Below, piece after piece: positions 34,061 to 40,024 of a stretch of 40,024 nucleotides of DNA. Numbering within the stretch: position 1 is the stretch's first letter; every line of letters begins with the position of its first letter. A program made the position numbers and the translations under genes. The DNA comes from an uncultured Lachnospiraceae bacterium (GTDB lineage: Bacteria; Bacillota; Clostridia; Lachnospirales; Lachnospiraceae): NCBI GenBank assembly GCA_947167135.1, contig CAMVGV010000023.1:1-40024 (forward strand), in the 5' to 3' direction. The notes below the pieces were generated by a model. It was not told where the DNA came from, did not search any database, and saw nothing but the letters and a program-made list of their open reading frames with translations.

Positions 34061-35429
34061 AATCCTCCAGAGCCGCCTTTATCATAATGGCGCACTCAAT
34101 CCTCTTTCTCTGCAGCTCGCAGCCAAAGGCGTAATTTCCGTTAATATCCCCCGTAGCATGGTAGGAATTGGCACTGCACCCTCCCGAACAGTAGAACTTC
34201 GCAAAGCATTCCCTGCATTCCTTTTTACTGTATACATTGCACCTTGCAAACTCCTCCCCGATCTCCGGGTTCGTAATGCCATCAAAAACGTTCCCCATAA
34301 GGAACTTTTCCTCACCCACAAACTGATGGCAGGGATAAATATCTCCCGTCGGTGTAATTGCGAGATACTCTCCGCCGCTGCCACAGCCTGAAAGCCTCTT
34401 TGCAATACAGGGACCGCCCTTAAGATCTATCATAAAATGGAAAAAATTAATGTACCTTCCGCTCTTTCTCCTCTTTATGATCTCATCTGCAAGGATATCG
34501 TACTGCTGAAGAAGAACCGGCAGATCCTCTTCCCTTAAGGCATACTCCTCCTTGGGATCACAGACCACAGGTTCCACCGATATCTGTTCAAAACCAAGAT
34601 CATTTAGATGGAGCACATCCTTTGCAAAGTCAGTATTGAAATGTGTGTACGTTCCTCTCACATAATAATTGGTCTGTCCCCTCTTTTCGGCAGCCTTCAA
34701 AAACCCGGGGAGAATGACATCATATGAGCCTTTGCCGTTTGCCGTAGGTCTCATACGGTCATTTACTTCCTTCCGTCCGTCAATGGAAAGAACAAGATTC
34801 CCCATTTCCTTATTGGCAAAATCAAGGATCTCATCATTAAGGAGAAGTCCGTTTGTGGTAAGCGTAAAGCGGAATTTCTTATTATGCTCCTTTTCCCTGC
34901 TCCTTCCGTATTCAACGAGACGCTTCACCACTTCAAAATTCATGGTGGGCTCTCCCCCGAAGAAATCCACCTCCAGATTTACCCTGTTACCCGAGTGCTC
35001 TATAAGGTAATCGAGTGCCTTCGCGCCCACCTCAAAGCTCATAAGAGAGCGTTCGCCGTGATACTCCCCCTTCCCGGCAAAGCAGTATTTACAGCGCAGA
35101 TTGCAGTCATGGGCAATGTGAAGACACATAGCTTTCACGATACCTTTATGTGCTTTGTCCTCACTGAACCTTTCCACATAGGGCTCGTAAATATCCTTTG
35201 TATAGAGAAGACTATTATCCCTGAGCTCGTTTATCTCATTGACAGCCTCCATAAGGTCAGTGTCGGGATACTTCCCTCCCGTAAGACGGGATGCCTCATT
35301 TACTGACACGGATTCATTTTTTTCCATAAAGGGAATAAGATCATAAACCACATCATCAACGATATGCACTGCCCCGGATTCCACATCCAAAACAATATTA
35401 AACCCATGACTTTTATACTGATGAACCAT
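34059..35429 (-). CDS. scfB: SCIFF peptide thioether maturase (radical SAM/SPASM)
   Basis: A 456-residue radical SAM enzyme with SPASM domain (CteB/ScfB type) that builds thioether (sactionine/ranthionine-type) links in the SCIFF peptide. A peptide-binding N-terminal region (1-95, opening MVHQYKSHGFNIVLDVESG as in the family) is followed by the radical SAM motif C109-x3-C113-x2-C116, and a cysteine-rich C-terminal domain (for example KKECRECFAKFYCSGGCSA) for auxiliary iron-sulfur clusters. The partner peptide lies upstream at 35894-36040. The ribosome binding sequence is weak. Its stop touches a hairpin-element tail. Confidence 0.95.
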   Translation of the reverse strand: MVHQYKSHGFNIVLDVESGAVHIVDDVVYDLIPFMEKNESVSVNEASRLTGGKYPDTDLMEAVNEINELRDNSLLYTKDIYEPYVERFSEDKAHKGIVKAMCLHIAHDCNLRCKYCFAGKGEYHGERSLMSFEVGAKALDYLIEHSGNRVNLEVDFFGGEPTMNFEVVKRLVEYGRSREKEHNKKFRFTLTTNGLLLNDEILDFANKEMGNLVLSIDGRKEVNDRMRPTANGKGSYDVILPGFLKAAEKRGQTNYYVRGTYTHFNTDFAKDVLHLNDLGFEQISVEPVVCDPKEEYALREEDLPVLLQQYDILADEIIKRRKSGRYINFFHFMIDLKGGPCIAKRLSGCGSGGEYLAITPTGDIYPCHQFVGEEKFLMGNVFDGITNPEIGEEFARCNVYSKKECRECFAKFYCSGGCSANSYHATGDINGNYAFGCELQRKRIECAIMIKAALED

Positions 35430-35488
35430 ATCTAACCGAATTCTGTTCCTTTCATTCTTTGAGATCCTGCAGAGCTTATCCCCCCTAT

Positions 35489-35788
35489 GTCATCCTGAGG
35501 AGCGAAGCGACGAAGGATCTTTCCTTTTCCTTGTCATCCTGAGGAGTGAAGCGACGAAGGATCTTTCCCCTCAATGTCATCCTGAGGAGCTGTTCCTCTC
35601 CGTGTCATCCTGAGGAGCAAAGCGACGAAGGATCTTCTTGCCACCTCTCATCCCGAGGAGCCGTTCCACTCCATGTCATCCTGAGGAGCATCACGGGGCA
35701 CTGACGCGCTCAGCGCGTCAATACGTGCCCGAAAAATGTCCACTGGACATTTTTCCATCCTGAGGAGCGAAGCGACGAAGGATCTTCC
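35489..35788 (+). repeat. Cluster of hairpin elements between SCIFF peptide and maturase
   Basis: Full elements start at 35489, 35533 and 35604, and a fourth is split (35675-35689 and from 35756). Between them are two partial 28-bp units (35576-35603 and 35647-35674). All carry the long tip (GAGGAGCGAAGCGACGAAG). The 464-bp spacer 35430-35893 holds no gene. Confidence 0.85.
35690..35755. repeat. Compound hairpin inserted in an element
   Basis: Two strong hairpins lie in an insertion that splits a hairpin element: TGACGCGC (35702-35709) with its complement (35713-35720), loop of three, inside a GGGCAC/GTGCCC outer stem, and AAAAATGTCC (35732-35741) with its complement (35745-35754), loop of three. 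The second could act as a terminator on either strand. Confidence 0.7.
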
Positions 35789-35797
35789 CCCATCATA

Positions 35798-35833
35798 GAA
35801 AAATAGAGGGAGAGCCAAGTAATGACCCTCCCT
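35798..35833 (-). terminator. Terminator after the SCIFF peptide gene
   Basis: On the minus strand AGGGAG (35828-35833) pairs with CTCCCT (35807-35812), with further pairing inside, followed by CTATTTTTC. It lies about 60 bases past the peptide stop codon, so peptide and maturase are at least partly uncoupled in transcription. Confidence 0.7.
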
Positions 35834-35867
35834 GAAAACGCAAAATAACAAAATCTCCGTACACTGC

Positions 35868-35884
35868 GCATATCAGAGATATGC
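35868..35884. other. Small hairpin just after the SCIFF stop
   Basis: GCATATC and GATATGC form a perfect 7-bp stem with a three-base loop, about 10 bases past the SCIFF stop codon. A T-rich stretch follows at a distance. It may protect the transcript end. Confidence 0.4.
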
Positions 35885-35893
35885 TGTCCGGAT

Positions 35894-36040
35894 TCAGCGC
35901 TTCTTATTTTCGCAGGACTGATTGCCTACGGTGCAGCTGGTCTTGCAGGCAGACTGGCAGGATGTCTGGCATTCTCCGCAGCCTCCGTTTACCATGCTCT
36001 TCTTATAATCTCTGGTATTAAGAGTCTTTACATGCTTCAT
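35894..36040 (-). CDS. scfA: SCIFF ranthipeptide precursor
   Basis: A 48-residue peptide matching the six-cysteines-in-forty-five family, near universal in Clostridia. It starts MKHVKTLNTRDYKKS (leader, bound by the maturase), followed by the cysteine-rich core with C21, C24, C28, C32, C36 and C43, interspersed with Thr/Ser/Gln, ending ENKKR. AGGAG lies about ten bases before the ATG. A probable promoter is at 36147-36175 and a terminator at 35798-35833. The maturase gene follows 464 bases downstream. Function of the mature peptide is unsettled; roles in signalling have been proposed. Confidence 0.95.
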   Translation of the reverse strand: MKHVKTLNTRDYKKSMVNGGCGECQTSCQSACKTSCTVGNQSCENKKR

Positions 36041-36146
36041 ATATCGCTGATCTCCTTTCCTGATCTCCATAATGTCCCGCAGAAATAATTCCGGGATCTG
36101 AACAACCCCTGTTATGGGTCAACCCGTCCGTATTCAGCAAAATACC

Positions 36147-36175
36147 ATTAGAATCCCATAATGATCGCAGAACAA
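36147..36175 (-). promoter_or_regulatory. Probable promoter of scfA
   Basis: On the minus strand TTGTTC (36170-36175), a 17-base spacer and TCTAAT (36147-36152). It lies directly beyond the recX stop codon and would give a leader of about 100 bases. Confidence 0.45.
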
Positions 36176-36178
36176 TCC

Positions 36179-36826
36179 TTAGTATATCACGTCGGAAGCA
36201 TCTTGCAAATAGATGTCAAAGACTTTTTTCACCTTCTGAAACTCAAAACCCTTACCGCAAAGATAGCGGTAGAGCTTGCTCTTTGCCTCCTCATTGATCA
36301 TTTCAGGCTTGGGACAGCGCTTTCTTAAAAGCTTTAGTATCAGTTCCTCCTCTTTGTCGCTACCATCAATTTCTTCGTTACCGGAAAGCTCCGTAAATGC
36401 ATCACCGACGATCTCCAGCGCCACTCCCTTTCTTAATAATTCCGCTTCAATAAGCTTCCTGCTCTTACTACGGGATTTCTCATAAACATACTGCGCGGCA
36501 TATCTCCTGTCATCGAGGAACCTGCCCTTCTTTGCGGCTTCAACAGCTGCGTCTATCGCTTCATCGGGGTACATACCCTCCTTAAGCTTATCCCTGAGTT
36601 CCTTCTCGGTCTTGTCATTTCTGTCAAGAAGGTGAAGGGTTCTGCTCTTAGCTCTTTTTATCAGGACATTATTGAGAATATCCGCATATTTCCCGTCAGC
36701 AAGTTCTTCTCCTTCATTAAGAGCGTACTCCGCTATTTCCTTAGGATACAGAACAAAGGCGGGTTCGTCATTAAGACAGATAAGATATTTACCTTTTTTC
36801 CATTCCCTAATTTCCGTAACGGTCAT
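36179..36826 (-). CDS. recX: Regulatory protein RecX
   Basis: A 215-residue, helix-rich protein that binds RecA filaments and limits their activity. Typical segments are LLDRNDKTEKELRDKLKEGMYPDEAIDAAVEAAKKGRFLDDRRYAAQYV and the third helical repeat near the C-terminus (RKGVALEIV, RYLCGKGFEFQKVKKVFD). It lies downstream of recA on the same strand, as in many Firmicutes, and so is probably LexA-controlled with it. Its start overlaps a small intervening reading frame by 20 bases. Confidence 0.93.
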   Translation of the reverse strand: MTVTEIREWKKGKYLICLNDEPAFVLYPKEIAEYALNEGEELADGKYADILNNVLIKRAKSRTLHLLDRNDKTEKELRDKLKEGMYPDEAIDAAVEAAKKGRFLDDRRYAAQYVYEKSRSKSRKLIEAELLRKGVALEIVGDAFTELSGNEEIDGSDKEEELILKLLRKRCPKPEMINEEAKSKLYRYLCGKGFEFQKVKKVFDIYLQDASDVIY

Positions 36827-36995
36827 ATATCATTTCATCCCCGTCTATTATCTGTTCCGGAGTCTTCTTGTCTCTTCCGGAAGCTCTACTCTGATCCGCC
36901 CCCACTGCATCTCTGATTATCTCTAAGACGGAGACGATTCCCGCCTCTAAGCAAAGCGCAGGCGAAGGCACTTGAATGATTTCCGGCATCCTCAT
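36807..36995 (-). CDS. Possible 62-residue protein between recA and recX
   Basis: A reading frame that exactly fills the recA-recX gap. Its ATG overlaps the recA stop (TAATG) and its end overlaps the recX start by 20 bases, which fits translational coupling. The product is acidic, soluble and of no recognised family, and no good ribosome binding sequence is seen. It may be only a chance frame. Confidence 0.3.
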   Translation of the reverse strand: MRMPEIIQVPSPALCLEAGIVSVLEIIRDAVGADQSRASGRDKKTPEQIIDGDEMIYDRYGN

Positions 36996-38086
36996 TATTT
37001 CTCGGACTTGGTCTTCTTCGCAGGAGCAGAGGCATCATTTCCCTCTGTGCCCTTGCCGGTCTCCGGCTGATCCGCAGCCTCTCCTCCGTTTATAAGTCCG
37101 TAATGAGCCCTGACCTGGCTTTCCACCTTTGTAAGGACCTCAGGGTGCTCCTCCAGATAAACCTTGGTATTCTCCCGTCCCTGGCCGATCTTGTCACCAT
37201 TATAGGAATACCAGGCTCCGGCCTTATTTATCACATCGATCTTTTCAGCCAGATCAAGAATATCCCCTACAGTAGAGATACCCTTTCCGAACATGATGTC
37301 GAATTCCGCTTCCTTAAATGGCGGAGCGATCTTATTCTTTACCACCTTGATCCTGGTACGGTTTCCTATTACCTCGCCGCCTTGGCTTATCTTGTCTATA
37401 CGGCGCACATCCAGACGCACGGAAGAATAGAATTTCAGTGCCCGGCCTCCCGTGGTTGTCTCGGGATTTCCAAACATTACGCCAACCTTTTCGCGGAGCT
37501 GGTTGATAAAGATCACGGTGCAGTTCGACTTGCTGATGACTGCGGTGAGCTTGCGGAGAGCCTGGGACATAAGCCTGGCCTGCAGCCCCACATGAGAATC
37601 TCCCATTTCACCGTCGATCTCAGCCTTCGGAACAAGAGCCGCAACTGAGTCCACAACAACGATATCCACCGCACCGGAACGTACCATGGTCTCCGTGATC
37701 TCCAGTGCCTGTTCTCCGGAATCAGGCTGGGATATGTAGAGATTGTCAATATCCACCCCGATATTCTTCGCATACACAGGGTCAAGGGCATGCTCAGCAT
37801 CAATAAACCCGGCCACTCCGCCTCTCTTCTGCACCTCAGCAATCATATGCAGTGTCACGGTGGTCTTTCCGGAAGATTCCGGCCCGTATATCTCGATTAT
37901 CCTGCCCTTCGGGATACCCCCGAGGCCGAGAGCTATATCCAGTGAAAGTGAACCGGTGGGTATGGTCTCTATATTCATGTTGGCGCTTCTGTCGCCAAGC
38001 TTCATAACGGCACCCTTGCCGAACTGCTTTTCTATCTGCGAAATAGCCGCATCCAGGGCTTTCTGCTTGTTTTCATTGATCTCCAT
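36995..38086 (-). CDS. recA: Recombinase RecA
   Basis: A 363-residue RecA. The Walker A motif is GPESSGKT (68-75), and the DNA-binding L1 and L2 regions (LMSQALRKL and [22 protein letters not shown]) are intact. The C-tail is acidic/Lys-Ala rich. The frame runs to 38161 but the ATG at 38086 has AAGGAAG upstream and gives the family length. Transcription is controlled by a LexA box overlapping the start region of a consensus promoter. Confidence 0.98.
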   Translation of the reverse strand: MEINENKQKALDAAISQIEKQFGKGAVMKLGDRSANMNIETIPTGSLSLDIALGLGGIPKGRIIEIYGPESSGKTTVTLHMIAEVQKRGGVAGFIDAEHALDPVYAKNIGVDIDNLYISQPDSGEQALEITETMVRSGAVDIVVVDSVAALVPKAEIDGEMGDSHVGLQARLMSQALRKLTAVISKSNCTVIFINQLREKVGVMFGNPETTTGGRALKFYSSVRLDVRRIDKISQGGEVIGNRTRIKVVKNKIAPPFKEAEFDIMFGKGISTVGDILDLAEKIDVINKAGAWYSYNGDKIGQGRENTKVYLEEHPEVLTKVESQVRAHYGLINGGEAADQPETGKGTEGNDASAPAKKTKSEK

Positions 38087-38162
38087 TCCAATACTTCCTT
38101 TCTTCGCATAACACCGGGGAGGAAAATGAATTATTACCTTATCTCCCGGTTTACAAATCAAT

Positions 38163-38176
38163 CGAACAATAGTTCG
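38163..38176 (-). promoter_or_regulatory. LexA (DinR) box of recA
   Basis: CGAACTATTGTTCG on the minus strand is a perfect CGAAC-N4-GTTCG operator. It lies 7 bases downstream of the -10, so bound LexA would block the promoter; SOS induction of recA and recX follows. Confidence 0.9.
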
Positions 38177-38182
38177 ATACCA

Positions 38183-38211
38183 ATAGTAGCAAAACCGTTT
38201 TTCTTTGTCAA
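38183..38211 (-). promoter_or_regulatory. recA promoter
   Basis: On the minus strand a perfect TTGACA (38206-38211), 17-base spacer and TACTAT (38183-38188). The leader to the ATG is about 90 bases. Confidence 0.9.
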
Positions 38212-38230
38212 GTAGATACGGTTAAATCTT

Positions 38231-38377
38231 GTTATAGTAAAAGCCAAATCTTTTTTCGTTTTGGCGTTTACTGCGCCGGATTTTGGCGGCTGAAAGCCGC
38301 ATATTTCCTTACGAAATCCGTGCGCATCCTCGCGGAGCGTTATAGTAAGCGAAATTTATAATTTCGCTTACTATACA
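38231..38377. repeat. Inverted-ended palindromic unit upstream of recA
   Basis: GTTATAGTAA opens the unit at 38231 and recurs at 38339; TTACTATAC closes it at about 38377. Inside are a 6-bp GCGGCT/AGCCGC hairpin (38286-38300) and a perfect 16-bp stem, arms TATAGTAAGCGAAATT at 38341-38356 and complement at 38360-38375, with a 3-base loop. The spacer 38212-38536 holds no gene. Confidence 0.6.
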
Positions 38378-38514
38378 ATAACAATATACGGGATATGCTG
38401 TACGATAATCTTCCCATCTTAATATTATGTCAACCACTTGTCTTGGGAAAATATCAGGGAATCCTGCTGAAAGATGTGTGTATTATGCAATGAATTCCAT
38501 CATATGTCAATATG

Positions 38515-38556
38515 CTTATTCCGTTGCGGAAAAACCTTATTCCGTTGCCGAAAATT
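38515..38556. repeat. 21-bp tandem duplication at a gene 3' end
   Basis: CTTATTCCGTTGC occurs at 38515 and again at 38536 with near-identical flanks. The right copy contains the stop codon and last codons of the unknown protein gene. Confidence 0.65.
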
Positions 38557-40024
38557 CTATTGGATCGCCCTTGAAATACTCATCAAAAAGCCCGGAAAGG
38601 TATGAGTCATCCTCAACCTTTTTCTTGTCGTGATAATACACCGCATTGCCGTCTTCATCAAAGGTTTCCGATGCTTCTTCTACTGTTACAAGCTTTCCGT
38701 CCTTAACGGTCGTTTTCTCAACATCATGATGTCCTCCGGTGAACAGGCAGCCATCCTTGATCGTCAGCGGATAAGCCGTTCCGGAAGAAGCCACTTTTCC
38801 CAGATATACGATGCTGCCCTTATCGTCATACATAAATATCGAGGAATCAATGGCTCCCTTAATGTTCTCATCGGCATTATATGTGTCGGTTGATACAAGG
38901 AATACATCAGTATCACCGAGCTTTACATTGGCATAGCCCATACCTTTCTTAAAATCATCGATCATCCTGGTAAAGGTCGCATACTTTGAAAGGTCGACCT
39001 TGGAATAGTCTATTGGCGCTATATCCGAAAGAGGCGTAAAGTCAAGCTTTAAGTACCGCTCCTCAAGCATCTTCAGCCTTTCATCATAGTCCCCTTCCGT
39101 CATTTTCTCCCAGGATGTATCATCTTCTTCATAATTCACAAACCAGGGATTCTTCTCATCAGTATAAGTGTCCTTTTTGAGACTGAACTGATGCATGAGC
39201 TCTGCTTTACCCGGAGTAATCTCATATACCAGAACGATCTCTTCTCCGGCTCCTTCAGACCTGATATTTGCTAATCCGCCATATTCCAGGGCATAGTATC
39301 TGTTTCTCGACGTTCCGCTTATCACAGAGGCCGGGAGTCCGTCCACCATAGTGTAAACATCATATACAACACTGGGCTCGTCACCTTCACTGATGACACC
39401 CATGATAAGGTCATCAACACCGTCATTTGAAATATCCATATATGCAAACCCGATCTTTTCAAGAGCCTTGTCACCCTCATTAGAAACAAGCGCGTAGAAC
39501 TCGGGGCTCATCTTCTCTTCTTCAAACTTATTGGCGTCCCAACCCTCATTTATGGCATCAAGATACCTTGAAACCGTATACTGATACAGGTCCTCTCCCT
39601 TTATGCCTGCGCCGTACATGAAGGTCCCGTCTCCCACTGCCTTTGCATTCTCTATAAAGAGATCCGCGGAATTATAGAGTTTTCCGTAGTTCTCCGGCAT
39701 TTCTTCCTGTTTTGTATAGTCCCACTGGACATCGGAAGGGTATCCTTTGCAGACATCATACTTTTCACCCCCGGCCGTTAAAAGTTCCCCGACCTTTGTG
39801 TACATTCCGCCCGGCATAATGTCTTTATCCTTGTCAACGACAAAGGAGAACGCATATCCTCCAAATCCACTCTCATGGCTTTCTTTATCGTAAAATGAGA
39901 TGGATTCACCGTCTATTGCTGCAAGGAATTTGCCCTTGAACTCTTCCGGAACGGTGATCGTGAGAAGGTCTGTGGAAAGCTCCATATCCTCCACATAGTC
40001 CGTGTCATCTTCATATTCTTCAAC
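38537..40024 (-). CDS. Unknown protein, 5' end beyond the window
   Basis: At least 495 residues of a soluble, acidic protein; the frame is open to the window edge, so the true start and any signal peptide are outside. It holds an EF-hand-like or FG-GAP-like segment (YMDISNDGVDDLIMG), which suggests a secreted or surface protein. Repetitive YKVDxSKYATFTRM-type and aromatic-rich strands suggest a beta-rich fold. No enzymatic motif is recognised. It probably belongs to the large group of Lachnospiraceae lipoprotein-like proteins with DUF domains. Confidence 0.8.
   Translation of the reverse strand, partial: VEEYEDDTDYVEDMELSTDLLTITVPEEFKGKFLAAIDGESISFYDKESHESGFGGYAFSFVVDKDKDIMPGGMYTKVGELLTAGGEKYDVCKGYPSDVQWDYTKQEEMPENYGKLYNSADLFIENAKAVGDGTFMYGAGIKGEDLYQYTVSRYLDAINEGWDANKFEEEKMSPEFYALVSNEGDKALEKIGFAYMDISNDGVDDLIMGVISEGDEPSVVYDVYTMVDGLPASVISGTSRNRYYALEYGGLANIRSEGAGEEIVLVYEITPGKAELMHQFSLKKDTYTDEKNPWFVNYEEDDTSWEKMTEGDYDERLKMLEERYLKLDFTPLSDIAPIDYSKVDLSKYATFTRMIDDFKKGMGYANVKLGDTDVFLVSTDTYNADENIKGAIDSSIFMYDDKGSIVYLGKVASSGTAYPLTIKDGCLFTGGHHDVEKTTVKDGKLVTVEEASETFDEDGNAVYYHDKKKVEDDSYLSGLFDEYFKGDPIEFSATE

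Overview
The window looks like chromosomal DNA from a Clostridia bacterium, most likely family Lachnospiraceae. Supporting signs are a SCIFF ranthipeptide precursor with its radical SAM maturase, a Gram-positive-type LexA box on recA, an RsmF-type methyltransferase, a DUF6033-like protein, and GGAGG-type ribosome binding sites on most genes. Almost everything is on the minus strand. The exceptions are the RsmF-like gene, a coiled-coil membrane protein, a small membrane protein near 15 kb and an SplB-like radical SAM protein. The content is mostly housekeeping. No phage, integrase, transposase, CRISPR array or tRNA/rRNA gene was seen.

Layout. 0-6 kb: sodium:solute (NSS) symporter, rRNA methyltransferase, two unknown proteins and an NAD-dependent epimerase. 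6.2-10.7 kb: a packed minus-strand run of RNase HI, a membrane-anchored MutS-like ATPase, an MTA/SAH-type deaminase, purine nucleoside phosphorylase and a small unknown protein; the deaminase and phosphorylase suggest purine salvage. 10.7-14.7 kb: L,D-transpeptidase, acidic-tailed membrane protein, LeuRS. 14.8-19.1 kb: two membrane proteins (one glycosyltransferase-like) and an EF-G-like GTPase ending in a clear terminator. 19.3-22.4 kb: aroA and tyrA (4-bp overlap), an unannotated 41-residue membrane peptide and a PilZ protein. 22.5-27.5 kb: pheS-pheT-queA from one strong promoter. 27.5-32 kb: SplB-like radical SAM protein, cobalamin genes (cbiB, a degenerate CobU-like protein, cobU), a HAD phosphatase and a YczE-like membrane protein. 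32-38.2 kb: recJ, the SCIFF maturase, the SCIFF peptide, recX and recA with LexA box and consensus promoter. The right edge cuts through a secreted-type unknown protein.

The most striking feature is the repeat landscape between genes. A short hairpin element, starting GTCATYCTGAG and ending GAAGRATC, occurs at least a dozen times. The T/A and C/G states of its two arms change together, which implies selection on a folded structure. Six copies carry a tandem array on their GTCAT side only, each with its own period (30, 23, 21, 26, 20 and 18 bp). Several copies abut or supply the stop codon of a gene. Separate tandem duplications cover the 3' ends of three genes. A MITE-like inverted-repeat unit lies beside recJ. 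A 21-bp motif sits directly downstream of two different terminator-like hairpins. These repeat observations come directly from the sequence; their function is inference.
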